Source: Oscillatoria sp. HE19RPO (GTDB lineage: Bacteria > Cyanobacteriota > Cyanobacteriia > Cyanobacteriales > Laspinemataceae). Taken from it: a stretch of DNA of 34,317 nt. Positions 1-8,556 of the stretch are shown here, one piece after another; positions within the stretch are counted from its first letter, which is position 1, and every line of letters begins with the position of its first letter. A model generated the notes under the pieces. It ran no database searches, was not told the DNA's origin, and worked only from the letters and a program-made list of their open reading frames with translations. The stretch lies in NCBI RefSeq assembly GCF_024220515.1, contig NZ_JAMXOT010000133.1, positions 1 through 34,317 of the forward strand. The letters are read 5' to 3'. A program made the position numbers and the translations under genes.

Positions 1-140
1 AAGAGAACGACTGAAGTCGTTACTACGAACTGAAGAGAACGACTGAAGTCGTTACTACGAACTGAAGAGAACGACTGAAGTCGTTACTACGAACTGAAGA
101 GAACGACTGAAGTCGTTACTACGAACTGAAGAGAACGACT
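1..140. repeat. Tandem palindromic repeat, 32-bp period, about 4.4 copies
   Basis: Four full 32-bp units start at 1, 33, 65 and 97, and a partial fifth starts at 129. Each unit carries the core AACGACTGAAGTCGTT, a 7-bp inverted repeat around GA, followed by ACTACGAAC. The same core recurs at 30502-30655 and 31334-31360. The array stops about 35 bp before the rarA start, so it lies in that gene's upstream region. The left edge is cut by the window. Confidence 0.95.
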
Positions 141-174
141 TTAGTTGTGGGTTTTATTACGTTTAATTTTGATA

Positions 175-2397
175 ATGAAATTTAAGACAAAAACACAACC
201 ACAGATTGAGAAAGATGCACCGTTGGCGGCACGGATGCGACCCCGTTACTTAGAGGAATTTATTGGACAAGCGCATATTTTGGGAGAGGGACGGTTGTTG
301 CGTCGGGCAATTCAGGCGGATCAACTCTCTTCTTTGATTTTTTATGGTCCTCCAGGGACGGGAAAAACTACTTTAGCGCGGGTGATTGCTAATAGTACCC
401 AAGCTCAGTTTATTGCCATTAATGCGGTGCTTTCTGGGGTGAAGGAGATTCGGGAGGCGATCGCCTCTGCTCAACAGCATCGCCAGGAATCTTCCCAACG
501 AACCATTTTATTTGTTGATGAAGTCCATCGGTTTAATAAATCCCAACAGGATGCACTCTTACCTTGGGTGGAAAATGGCACCGTGATTTTAATTGGAGCA
601 ACCACAGAAAACCCCTATTTTGAAGTCAATAAAGCCCTAGTCAGTCGATCGCGCATTTTCCAACTCACTCCCCTAACTCCCACGGATTTACAGCACATTT
701 GTGAGCAAACCTTAAACGATGGCGATCGCGGATATGGACATCTCCAGGTCCATCTGGATCCAGAGGCAACGGCTCATCTGGTTGATGTTGCCAATGGCGA
801 TGCGCGATCGCTCTTGAATGCCTTAGAATTAGCAGTAGAAACAACCCCTCCAGATGACACCGGCAAGATTCACATCACCTTGGATGTCGCTGAAGAATCC
901 ATCCAGAAACGGGCGGTTTTATATGACAAGGAAGGGGATGCTCACTTTGATACCATCAGTGCTTTTATCAAAAGTTTACGCGGTTCTGACCCGGATGCGG
1001 CCCTATACTGGTTAGCCAAAATGGTCTATGCTGGGGAAGATCCGCGCTTTATCTTCCGGCGGATGTTGATTTTAGCCAGTGAGGATATTGGACTGGCGGA
1101 CCCCAATGCTGTGGTAATGGTGAATGCTTGTGCCCAAAGTTTCGATCGCGTAGGAATGCCTGAAGGACGATATCATTTAGCCCAAGCTACGTTATACTTA
1201 GCCACCGCTGCCAAATCTAACAGTATTATGGGCTTTTTTGATGCCTTAGCTACGGTAGAAAAAGAACGCGAGGCAGAGGTTCCCAGCCATTTGAAGGATG
1301 CCAATCGGGATAAAAAGGGATTCGGACATGGTGCCGGATATTTGTATCCTCACGCCTATCGAGATCATTGGGTAGAACAACAATATTTACCTCAAAGTTT
1401 GCAGGGACAGGTGTTTTATCAACCCTCTAATCAGGGGAAGGAGGCGGAAATTGCCACCCAGGTGGCGCGACAGAGGGAAGCGCAGTTAGCGGCAATGGTG
1501 GAAGGAGTGGGGGTGGCCCCGGCAGAGGTTCTCACTTATGGTCCTGGCGATCGCAGGGCCGAGCGCTGGTTACAGCGCACATTAGGACAAGTCGGCAGTC
1601 GCCTCGGAGAAGTGCGCGATCGCCTCTTTGAAATAGCGCAACCCCAACGGCATCACCTGATTCTGGATTTGAACGCCCAAAGTGGGTTACTCACTTGGGA
1701 GGCAGTCCGACGAGTCCCAGAAGGGGGAGTTTATGCGATCGCCCGTCAAGAGTCAGAAGTGAGGGCGTTAACAGAACAATCGGCCTCCCTGCCGGAGTTA
1801 ATGCGGCCAATGGTGATGGCATCGTCTGTATCTGAAATTCGGCAAACCTTGGAAAAGCAAGCCCCTGGCGTCAAATTTGACCGCATTCTGGGCCGAAATG
1901 CTTTGGTTCGGCAAGGGGATAAAATGGCGATCGCTGCGAGTTTGGCATCCCTGCTGTCGGAGTCGGGATGCTTAGTGTTAGGGGAAACCCTGCCGCGTTA
2001 TACTCAGCGCTTGTATCGGTTGTTAGGGGGGAAAGGACTGAAGGGGAATTTAGGCGATCGGCTGATGGCAGCAGAAGAGGCGATTTATCAAGATTCCCGG
2101 GATGCGATGGTGAATTGGGATGCAGCGGATTTGCAACGGGATTTAGAATCCGTGGGGTTTCGGGTAGAAGTGCAAGTTGAGCGATCGCACCAGGAATTAC
2201 AGATTACTTCCGCCATGCTCGATCGCTGGTTTACTCCTTCAAAATCGGACAAACCAAGCTATGGGGACCGATTGGCACAGATGCTCTCTATGACAGAGGT
2301 TCAGGCAGTTGCCGATGCATTCCAGGACCATCTCCTCCATCAAACAGTGCAATGGGAAAGTGCAGTCGCCTTCATCTGTGCCACGGTGGAGTTTTAA
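175..2397 (+). CDS. rarA: RarA/MgsA-type AAA+ ATPase fused to a C-terminal methyltransferase-like domain
   Basis: The N-terminal ~440 residues are a replication-recombination AAA+ ATPase of the RarA/MgsA/WRNIP1 family, which acts at stalled replication forks. Visible motifs are Walker A GPPGTGKT (residues about 58-65), Walker [10 protein letters not shown] (about 111-119), sensor 1 GATTENP (about 141-147) and the family signature [10 protein letters not shown]. Typical bacterial RarA ends near 440-450 residues. This protein has 740, and the extra part contains a Rossmann-like stretch [17 protein letters not shown] resembling SAM-binding motif I. Such a RarA/unknown-domain fusion is known from cyanobacteria. 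I chose the ATG at 175 over a TTG at 145 because the latter would add a hydrophobic stretch encoded next to the repeat array. A duplicate of the 3' end lies at 8219-8383. Confidence 0.93.
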   Translation: MKFKTKTQPQIEKDAPLAARMRPRYLEEFIGQAHILGEGRLLRRAIQADQLSSLIFYGPPGTGKTTLARVIANSTQAQFIAINAVLSGVKEIREAIASAQQHRQESSQRTILFVDEVHRFNKSQQDALLPWVENGTVILIGATTENPYFEVNKALVSRSRIFQLTPLTPTDLQHICEQTLNDGDRGYGHLQVHLDPEATAHLVDVANGDARSLLNALELAVETTPPDDTGKIHITLDVAEESIQKRAVLYDKEGDAHFDTISAFIKSLRGSDPDAALYWLAKMVYAGEDPRFIFRRMLILASEDIGLADPNAVVMVNACAQSFDRVGMPEGRYHLAQATLYLATAAKSNSIMGFFDALATVEKEREAEVPSHLKDANRDKKGFGHGAGYLYPHAYRDHWVEQQYLPQSLQGQVFYQPSNQGKEAEIATQVARQREAQLAAMVEGVGVAPAEVLTYGPGDRRAERWLQRTLGQVGSRLGEVRDRLFEIAQPQRHHLILDLNAQSGLLTWEAVRRVPEGGVYAIARQESEVRALTEQSASLPELMRPMVMASSVSEIRQTLEKQAPGVKFDRILGRNALVRQGDKMAIAASLASLLSESGCLVLGETLPRYTQRLYRLLGGKGLKGNLGDRLMAAEEAIYQDSRDAMVNWDAADLQRDLESVGFRVEVQVERSHQELQITSAMLDRWFTPSKSDKPSYGDRLAQMLSMTEVQAVADAFQDHLLHQTVQWESAVAFICATVEF

Positions 2398-2430
2398 CAG
2401 GATGAGAAGCGATCGCCGGTTATGATCCGC

Positions 2431-3363
2431 CTAGATGGAGGGTTTGATGCGGGGGGAAAATCGAGTGAGAACCCACCGTTTAATCAACCCTCGCAGGAGC
2501 GATCGGCCATATTCGTCAAAGATAATCGGGGGATGGAGGCGAATCGCTTGCGCCAGTTTCTGCCTTGCGCGCTCAATGTCCTGGCGACTGCTACCATATT
2601 CTAAATATTGTTGGGTACAATATTCATAAATCCAGGCTAAACTTTGAGGTTTCAGCCGCTGGTATTCCTCGGGAGCAATCGTGGTAAACTGTTTCTCCAA
2701 CATCGTTAACAGTTGATGTTCAATGCTCTCAATTTTTGAAGTCATTGACCCCACCGATTGACGATACAGAACTTGATGCTGTGGCACCAAAACAAAAGGC
2801 CATTGAGCGGCAAGGCGGAGATAATAATCCCAATCTGCACAGTGGGGAAAGGTCGGGTCAAAGTCTCCCACGGACTCAACCGCTTTTCGGGAGACTAAGG
2901 GATTTGAGCCATTGGCTAAAAAGTTATTTAACAATAACGCTGGATAAACATTGCCCTCGAAATCGTGAGGATGACCTGGAGCCTGCGTATTGCGTTCTGA
3001 ATTGAAAAAAATCACCCAACTATAAGCAACCCCGGCCTGGGGGTTACTTTCTAGTGCCGCTAATTGTAACTCTAATTTATCTGGAGTCCATAAGTCATCG
3101 GCATCTAAAAATGCGATATAGTCTCCCGTCGCCTCTGCAAGACCTCGATTTCGGGCAATAGATACTCCGGCATTGGGATAGGAAAATACTTTCAATCGCG
3201 GGTCATCAATAGTCTTGAGAACGGTCAAGGTATTGTCTGTTGAACCATCATCAACGGCAATCACTTCCCAATCATAATAGGTTTGATTTTGAATCGATTC
3301 CCAAGTTTCGATGATGGTTTTCTCCGCATTATAAGCCGGGATAATGATAGATATTTTTGTCAT
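2431..3363 (-). CDS. Family 2 (GT-A) glycosyltransferase
   Basis: This 310-residue inverting GT2 transferase probably adds a sugar from a nucleotide donor to a lipid-linked glycan on the cytoplasmic face. The N-terminus KISIIIPAYNAE is the classic GT2 first strand. VDDGSTDNT and FLDADDLW supply the nucleotide- and metal-binding acidic residues, and CADWDYYLRLA resembles the ED-x-D acceptor/catalytic region. It has no transmembrane segment. The ATG at 3363 has no clear Shine-Dalgarno, as is common in cyanobacteria. It is the most downstream gene of the minus-strand polysaccharide locus; its stop lies 33 bp from the convergent rarA stop. It is a close paralogue of the genes at 3422 and 6421, and its C-terminus LIKRWVLTRFSP is echoed in the pseudogene at 4691-4868. 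The sugar specificity cannot be read from sequence. Confidence 0.92.
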   Translation of the reverse strand: MTKISIIIPAYNAEKTIIETWESIQNQTYYDWEVIAVDDGSTDNTLTVLKTIDDPRLKVFSYPNAGVSIARNRGLAEATGDYIAFLDADDLWTPDKLELQLAALESNPQAGVAYSWVIFFNSERNTQAPGHPHDFEGNVYPALLLNNFLANGSNPLVSRKAVESVGDFDPTFPHCADWDYYLRLAAQWPFVLVPQHQVLYRQSVGSMTSKIESIEHQLLTMLEKQFTTIAPEEYQRLKPQSLAWIYEYCTQQYLEYGSSRQDIERARQKLAQAIRLHPPIIFDEYGRSLLRGLIKRWVLTRFSPRIKPSI

Positions 3364-3421
3364 GATTTTGAAATTTACTTCAGATTGAATTTACTAAAAA
3401 AGTCTTTAATTTTTTTGGGTT

Positions 3422-4366
3422 TCATGTTTTTTGTAATTGAGGGCGGCTTTTGGGGTTAGTCAGCCGCAAAAACAATTGTTTTAAAAACATTCTAATTAAA
3501 CTTTGAGTGTATTCCTCTAATAAGTGGGGGGGATGTAAATAAATTGTTTTACACAATTTAATTCCAACTCCAGATAACTGCTTAAGGGTAGCCTTCTGGC
3601 TTTTTAAGTAATGTTCGGCAATATATTGATAAACCCAGGAGAGGCTTTGGTTTTTCAAGGGTTTTAATTCTTGGGGGACGGACTCAAATGTGCGATTAAT
3701 TAACAGCAAAAGATAATACTCCATAACTTCTATATTAGAAGTCGCTGAATTCGCAGATTGCCGATAAATCACTTGGACTTTGGGGACTAAAACAAAGGGC
3801 CAGTTCTGAGCTAATCGTAAATAATAGTCCCAATCTTGACAAGACTTCAAGGTGGGGTCAAAGAGTCCCACCGAGGCGACTGCTTCTTTTCTCACCAAGG
3901 GGTTAGAACCATTCTGAATAAAATTTTTAATCAATAAATCTGCATAAACATTCCCTTGGAATGAGTTGGATGTTTCAGCGTAAGACTTTGCTGGCGTTTC
4001 ATACTGATAATAATTCCAGCTATAGGCTACCCCAGCTTCCGGATGCTCTTGCAGCGCAGCAAATTGTAATTCGAGTTTATCAGGACTCCACAAATCATCG
4101 GCATCCAAGAACGCAATAAATTCTCCTCTAGCATAAGAAATCCCTCGATTTCTCGCCACCGAAACGCCTCGATTTTCATAAGTAAAAATCTGCAACCGTT
4201 TGTCTTCAATCGTTTGCAATAGGTCTAAGGTTTGGTCCGTAGAGCCATCATTAATAACTAGAACTTCAAAATCACTAAAGGTTTGCTGAAACACTGAATC
4301 TAGGGTTTGCAAGATGGTGGCAGCAGCATTATAAGCCGGGATGACAATGGAAATAGTCGGAGACAT
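3422..4366 (-). CDS. Family 2 (GT-A) glycosyltransferase
   Basis: This is a 314-residue GT2 paralogue of the gene at 2431, transcribed in the same direction 58 bp upstream of it. The N-terminus TISIVIPAYNAAATI, the motifs INDGSTDQT and FLDADDLW, and the later CQDWDYYLRLA are all intact. The middle (PEAGVAYSW, NGSNPLVRKEAV) aligns without gaps to its paralogues. It presumably adds a sugar during assembly of the exopolysaccharide repeat unit. The ATG at 4366 gives the N-terminus expected for the family. The C-terminal 20 or so residues are basic and diverge from the paralogues. The substrate is unknown. Confidence 0.92.
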   Translation of the reverse strand: MSPTISIVIPAYNAAATILQTLDSVFQQTFSDFEVLVINDGSTDQTLDLLQTIEDKRLQIFTYENRGVSVARNRGISYARGEFIAFLDADDLWSPDKLELQFAALQEHPEAGVAYSWNYYQYETPAKSYAETSNSFQGNVYADLLIKNFIQNGSNPLVRKEAVASVGLFDPTLKSCQDWDYYLRLAQNWPFVLVPKVQVIYRQSANSATSNIEVMEYYLLLLINRTFESVPQELKPLKNQSLSWVYQYIAEHYLKSQKATLKQLSGVGIKLCKTIYLHPPHLLEEYTQSLIRMFLKQLFLRLTNPKSRPQLQKT

Positions 4367-4496
4367 AAAGTAAAATTTGGTTTGAGAAGGAGGTTTAAAT
4401 CAATGATTGAGAAGGGAAAATTGATATTTTTTATCCCTAATTTTCGATAAGTTTCAGGATTTCATTCTTGATCCGCTGATATTTATTAACCAGTCG

Positions 4497-4643
4497 TTAT
4501 GTAAGGGTGAGCGCTGGGGTTTTGATGAGTAGAGATTTATCAATTTTTTCTTCTTGCCAAACCCGACTGCTAGAGGTATTCTCCATATTGATTGCCTCAA
4601 TAAACTTATCCTGAACTGTCTCTAAGGCAGGACCTGCCATCAT
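4497..4643 (-). other. Small unassigned open frame (48 codons)
   Basis: A frame starting MMAGPALETVQDKFIEA runs to a TAA at 4497-4499, and the frame stays open upstream of the ATG to about 4705. I do not recognise it. It lies directly downstream of the decayed GT2 and has no visible ribosome binding site, so it may be a chance frame or part of another decayed gene. Confidence 0.15.
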
Positions 4644-4690
4644 CTCATACAATAATACCACAGCAACAACGCTTCGATATCGCGCTTGAT

Positions 4691-4868
4691 TTACCTCAAA
4701 GTTGATGAGGGTTTAGTCCCGGGGGAAAATCGGCTTAAAATCCAGCGTTTAATCAACCATCGAAGGAAACCCCCAATCCAGATAGCTTTGCTTTTGAACA
4801 GATATGAAGGGGGCGGCAAGGGTTGTTTCGAGATTATGCTGGGGAATAATGATTGAAATTTTGGACAG
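4691..4868 (-). pseudogene. Decayed GT2 glycosyltransferase with internal deletion
   Basis: The minus strand from 4868 encodes SKISIIIPQHN followed by SVQKQSYLDWG, matching the first ~35 residues of the neighbouring GT2 proteins (KISIIIPAYNAE, SIQNQTYYDWE). At about 4765 it jumps in another frame to LRWLIKRWILSRFSPGTK, matching the extreme C-terminus of the gene at 2431 (LIKRWVLTRFSP). Roughly 270 codons containing the DxD region are missing and the two parts are out of frame. It is therefore a third tandem GT2 copy that has lost its catalytic core. No start codon remains at the expected place. Confidence 0.85.
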
Positions 4869-4974
4869 TCTTGTGTTAGATCCCTGATGAAAATATTTAG
4901 ACGAGCTAGGTTTTATTCATGCTGGTTTTTATCCATATATAGCAGTTCTCGGATTGGTGAGGTACTTTTCAAAG

Positions 4975-5005
4975 CATAAGGCGGCCCAAAGCGGGCCGCC
5001 TTATG
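4975..5005. terminator. Perfect 13-bp GC-rich hairpin downstream of the flippase gene
   Basis: CATAAGGCGGCCC (4975-4987) and its exact complement (4993-5005) flank the loop AAAGC. It lies 64 bp beyond the stop of the minus-strand flippase gene. The following T-tract is weak on both strands (TTTGGGG on plus, CTTTGAAAAG on minus). It could terminate the minus-strand transcript or be a small palindromic repeat. Confidence 0.55.
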
Positions 5006-5068
5006 TTTGGGGCCGCCATCCCTTGATCTTATAAATATGAGAAACGCTATAGATAAGAGATAGAAGGT

Positions 5069-6328
5069 TTAAACTTTGAGCTTCTTTGTGAAAATATAGT
5101 TAAAAGACCAAACGGTAAAGAGGGGAACAGCTAGAAACTGATAGGCTAATACGGCAACAGCAACCCAGATAATACCTCCTTGAATTACACCTAAAATAAC
5201 GAGGGCAAAAGCTACAGTAAAAATTATATTCCAGTAGAGAGTAATATGAGTTTTTCCCACGGCATTCAGGAGATGAAATGCGTTTGCTCCTAAAGAAATA
5301 GGCATCGCTGAAAGGCAGATCAGAATTAAAATTGGAATAGCAGGTTGCCATTTTTCTCCAAAAATAATCGGAACATAAAACGGGGCTAAACAGGATTGTA
5401 AAATAATTAAGGGTCCAATAATTATGTAGGTTTTTTTGAGGCTTATCCAAAACCGCTCTTTGAGTTTCTCTAAATTATTTTTGACCTCACAAAAATAAGA
5501 AAAAAGGGCAGAATTAAAGGCATTAATGACGTTCATACTAATTCCCAAGCCAGCATTAAAAGCGAAATAATACAACCCTAAAGCCTCAATTCCCAGAAAA
5601 TGCCCAATCATCAAATAATCTATATTTCCCCTGATTTTACCTAAAAGTTCAACCCCTAAAAGGTTCCCTCCAAATGAGGTTATTTCTTGCCACCGGAGTA
5701 AGGTAAAAAAGTTAGGCGGTCGCCAGCTTTGATATTTCCACGTAATAATAATCCAGACAGGAGTCGTGAGAACCATAGGCCAGACAATTGCCCAAACCCC
5801 CAATCCCATCAGGGCTAAAATAACAGTGACTATATTGGCTAGTAATGATTGAATTCCATTACATAAAGCAATAATTTTTAACTTATTTTTTCGCTGGATT
5901 AATGCAGAATTAATTAAATAAAGCGGCATCATCAAATACATAATACCTGCGGTTGTAATTGGTAAAATCAATCGGTCATTCTGGTAAAAATTTGAAATAA
6001 TTAATGATCCAACTCCTTGACCCACAAAAATGAAAATACATAACATCCAGTTCAACCAGTAAGAGGTATTACTGAGAACTTCTACATCTTCGCGATCGGC
6101 TTGAACAATTTTTGCACCAATGCCTTGGCGCAGGGTAAAGACATTGGCTAATTCAACTACGGTATAAACGATCGCCGTCAGTCCATAGTCTTCCCTACTA
6201 AAGGTTCGAGCTAGGGTCACAGTGGTGGCTAAACGAAAGACCCTATTGCATAATTCAGCTCCGCCTAACCAGCCCACATTGCGGATAAATTCACCGGAAA
6301 ATATACTTCTTATTTTTTGAATTAACAT
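5069..6328 (-). CDS. Wzx-like polysaccharide flippase (MOP/PST family), copy 1
   Basis: This 419-residue, strongly hydrophobic inner-membrane protein has about 12 predicted transmembrane segments. It fits the oligosaccharide flippase branch of the MOP superfamily, which moves undecaprenyl-linked repeat units to the periplasm. The N-terminus FSGEFIRNVGWLGGAELCNR and the segment LATTVTLARTFSREDYGLTA are typical of the PST/RfbX group. It is a clear paralogue of the gene at 10082: by hand count about three quarters of the first 95 residues are identical. It is richer in A+T than copy 2. It lies 92 bp downstream of the GT2 at 6421 in the same direction. The ATG at 6328 follows AGGA at a long spacing. 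Confidence 0.9.
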   Translation of the reverse strand: MLIQKIRSIFSGEFIRNVGWLGGAELCNRVFRLATTVTLARTFSREDYGLTAIVYTVVELANVFTLRQGIGAKIVQADREDVEVLSNTSYWLNWMLCIFIFVGQGVGSLIISNFYQNDRLILPITTAGIMYLMMPLYLINSALIQRKNKLKIIALCNGIQSLLANIVTVILALMGLGVWAIVWPMVLTTPVWIIITWKYQSWRPPNFFTLLRWQEITSFGGNLLGVELLGKIRGNIDYLMIGHFLGIEALGLYYFAFNAGLGISMNVINAFNSALFSYFCEVKNNLEKLKERFWISLKKTYIIIGPLIILQSCLAPFYVPIIFGEKWQPAIPILILICLSAMPISLGANAFHLLNAVGKTHITLYWNIIFTVAFALVILGVIQGGIIWVAVAVLAYQFLAVPLFTVWSFNYIFTKKLKV

Positions 6329-6420
6329 AAACTAATCAATTTCCTACTTTTCGGATATTCTGAATGGGTTGCTGTCTCAAATATGGCACAATTTCGGCGA
6401 GAATTCCTTGAATTTCACCC

Positions 6421-7404
6421 CTAGGAGAGTAACCTTGGATCCGACATCCCTAGGGGCTTTCGGATAAACTGAAGCAGATGATTTGCAATGGATTTAGGTA
6501 GAAGCATTTTAATTAACAGCTTGACTGCTATTTTCTGAGTGGTCCGATCGCCAATCATTTTCGGCTGCATGAAAATAGCCAATCGCAGGTGTTTTCCGGC
6601 TTCCCGAACTGCATTAATATCGTCACTACGTTGCAAATAAAGTTCAGCACAATATTTATGAAAATTGGTTAGAGTTAGAATTTTCAAAGGTTGCAATTCT
6701 GGCGGAGCCGCTTGATAGGCTTTTTCCATTGCAATTAAGGCTTCTCGTTTCATCACTTCAACTTTTGAAGACATAGATCCAGGCATCCGTCGGTACAAAA
6801 TTTGATAACGAGGAACCACAACAAACGACCAATTTGCTGCCACTCTGAGCCAATAGTCCCAATCTTCACAACTGGCACAAGTGCTATCGAATTCTCCCGC
6901 TGATGCAATAGCCTCTCTTCGGATTAATGTATTAGATCCACTATGAATAAAGTCTTGAACTAATAAGCGCTCATAGACATTTCCCGTCCATTCATATCGC
7001 GGGGAAGGATGAAAGGTTGGAGGAGTTGCGGTCCCGTCTACATCCATAAAACAAGTCCAACTATAAGCAACCCCTGCTTCTGGAGACTCCTGCAAGGCAT
7101 CGTATTGTTTCTCTAGCTTATCGGTTGTCCATAAATCATCCGCATCTAAAAATGCAATAAATTCTCCCTTTGCTAAAGCAATTCCACGATTACGAGCCAC
7201 ACCAACTCCCCCATTGGGATAGGTTATAATCTGTAACCGAGGGTCGGAAATCGCTTCAACTAAAGCTGGGGTTTTATCCTGAGATCCATCATTAATGACT
7301 AGAATTTCAAAGTCGGTAAACGTTTGCTTTAACACTGAATCAATAGTTTCTAAAATCGTGGCTTCTGCATTATAGGCCGGGATAATAATAGAAACTTTTG
7401 GCAT
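6421..7404 (-). CDS. Family 2 (GT-A) glycosyltransferase
   Basis: This is a 327-residue GT2 paralogue of the genes at 2431 and 3422. It shows KVSIIIPAYNAEATI, INDGSQDKT, FLDADDLW, PEAGVAYSW and CEDWDYWLRVA, so the donor- and metal-binding sites look intact. AAGG lies about seven bases before the ATG at 7404 and supports that start. The C-terminal ~40 residues are basic and partly amphipathic and may touch the membrane. Upstream are only decayed mobile-element and rarA fragments. The sugar it transfers is not predictable. Confidence 0.92.
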   Translation of the reverse strand: MPKVSIIIPAYNAEATILETIDSVLKQTFTDFEILVINDGSQDKTPALVEAISDPRLQIITYPNGGVGVARNRGIALAKGEFIAFLDADDLWTTDKLEKQYDALQESPEAGVAYSWTCFMDVDGTATPPTFHPSPRYEWTGNVYERLLVQDFIHSGSNTLIRREAIASAGEFDSTCASCEDWDYWLRVAANWSFVVVPRYQILYRRMPGSMSSKVEVMKREALIAMEKAYQAAPPELQPLKILTLTNFHKYCAELYLQRSDDINAVREAGKHLRLAIFMQPKMIGDRTTQKIAVKLLIKMLLPKSIANHLLQFIRKPLGMSDPRLLS

Positions 7405-7448
7405 GGCTTAACCTTAAAAGTAATTGTGTTGATTTTAGGGAGTGAGGA

Positions 7449-7720
7449 TCAATCCCTATCATTGAGGTGGAATGGTGTTATCCCTTCTCCTAACAAGTGT
7501 GGGGTGGCTTTGTCGACCAAGAATTGGGACAATAAATAGTGAGGGGCGCTCACCAAGCGTAAACCCTTGATAATCATAGCTTTGACGATGATTCCCGGAC
7601 TCACGAGGGTTCTAGGGTGGGGCGATAGTTCCCGGTTAATCGCGATAGACGAGCCCGATCTCATCAATGATGCCGGAGACTATGCCACAGTGGTCAATAT
7701 CCTTTACTATAATAGAGGAT
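7449..7720 (-). pseudogene. Frameshifted, truncated IS1634-like transposase (DUF4277 N-terminal domain)
   Basis: On the minus strand one frame gives VKDIDHCGIVSGIIDEIGL and ends at a TAA (7636-7638). The next frame continues NRELSPHPRTLVSPGIIVKA, then MIIKGLRLVSAPHYL, ATPHLLGEGITPFHLNDRD and a stop at 7449. Joined, these follow the conserved start of DUF4277 transposases (IDHLGIVAGIIDEIG, VVKAMI.NGLGFVSAPLYL, HLLGEGI.PEHLND). Only about 90 of several hundred residues remain, with one frameshift and no catalytic domain. The family assignment is from memory of the motif pattern. Confidence 0.75.
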
Positions 7721-7764
7721 GCTATAGCGAGTCTAAATCATATGGAATTTCGCAATACTGATAA

Positions 7765-7861
7765 GTCTATAAAAACGAGCCGCGTCAAGCTGTATTTGTA
7801 GGGGCTTCGATGCTCGAAGCCCCCGAGGCGCATTGCGCCCCTACAATAATTTTTTATAGAC
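7765..7861. repeat. Nested inverted-repeat (MITE-like) element
   Basis: GTCTATAAAAA (7765-7775) and its complement TTTTTATAGAC (7851-7861) flank a second inverted repeat, TGTAGGGGC (7797-7805) and GCCCCTACA (7837-7845). Inside lie two more hairpins, GGGGCTTCGA/TCGAAGCCCC and GGCGCA/TGCGCC. The region is non-coding in all frames. Confidence 0.7.
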
Positions 7862-8218
7862 CTTTAAATACCGTATGGAGTATTAGTCCCTCATCCCCGT
7901 CCCCTCGGACGCTCTGGGCCGCCTGATGTTGGGGGCCTCCGACGTGGATTGTCAAAATCCTGAAAGACTGGCTATATGTCTGTCATAGTTTTAGTATATT
8001 CCATACTCTACTATTTGACCTGCGGAATGTGGGTTCGAGGATCCTCGAACCCCCAGCACTTCCGAAAAAAGGGGAATATAGCTCATGGACTACTCTAAAA
8101 CCGGGCTATAAGGGAAATTCTCGGGGGGTAGTCAGCCCGGCTCCATCCGTAACCAGGACTAAATGAGATCGGCGGATGCCATTGGGGTAGGGAGCATGGG
8201 TAACCTCATGGAAAATGG
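7862..8218. other. Gene-free stretch between mobile-element debris
   Basis: I see no supportable gene here. It contains the 22-bp palindrome listed separately and short GC-rich inverted repeats. The right edge of the MITE-like element (ACCTTTAAATACCGTATGGAG) loosely resembles the right edge of the element at 25573-25680. Confidence 0.5.
8031..8052. repeat. Perfect 22-bp palindrome
   Basis: GGGTTCGAGG (8031-8040) is followed directly by AT and the exact complement CCTCGAACCC, so the 22 bases read the same on both strands. It lies in the gene-free stretch and may be a repeat remnant; no function is evident. Confidence 0.8.
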
Positions 8219-8383
8219 ATGGAGTTTTGGGTAGAAGAAATCCCAGCAGGAGAGCGATCGCACCAGGAATTACAGATTACTGCCAATATGCTCGATCGCT
8301 GGTTTAGTCCCTCGAAATCGGCCAAACCCAGCTATGGGGACCGATTGGCACAGATGCTGTGGGGGACGGAGGTTCAAGGCTAG
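8219..8383 (+). pseudogene. Partial duplicate of the 3' end of rarA
   Basis: Bases 8252-8358 match rarA bases 2179-2285 at about 98 of 107 positions by hand count. The frame is still open and encodes [20 protein letters not shown] and [10 protein letters not shown], against [20 protein letters not shown] and [10 protein letters not shown] in rarA. Similarity extends upstream to about 8219. Downstream the copy skips about 75 bases and rejoins at GTTTTAACAG, the bases spanning the rarA stop. It has the same orientation as rarA. With 54 codons and no domain of its own, it is a fragment rather than a gene. Confidence 0.9.
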
Positions 8384-8556
8384 TTTTAACAGTCCAGAAA
8401 CCGATTCTCTGGCATTTTCCTTCTTTAAACCTAGTCCGAAGATCCAGTATGGGTGAGATGAGAAACCCTGTGTTTTCACGCGATTTCTGCTTACTTACTC
8501 TGCACCCAATTTGGGCCAAACCCTCGGTTTCTTGTCCTTGAAAATTAAAACTGTAC

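Noticed and set aside
1-140. CRISPR array
   Set aside because: The units are identical tandem copies without variable spacers, the core is palindromic throughout, and no cas gene is present.
7567-7761. Plus-strand open frame of 64 codons
   Set aside because: It lies antisense to the transposase remnant, which explains the region much better.
8031-8052. tRNA T-arm, suggested by GGTTCGAGG
   Set aside because: It is part of a perfect palindrome with no acceptor or anticodon arm around it.
8270-8541. Three overlapping open frames of 60-71 codons on both strands
   Set aside because: They cover the rarA-tail duplicate and adjacent debris in wrong frames or on the opposite strand.
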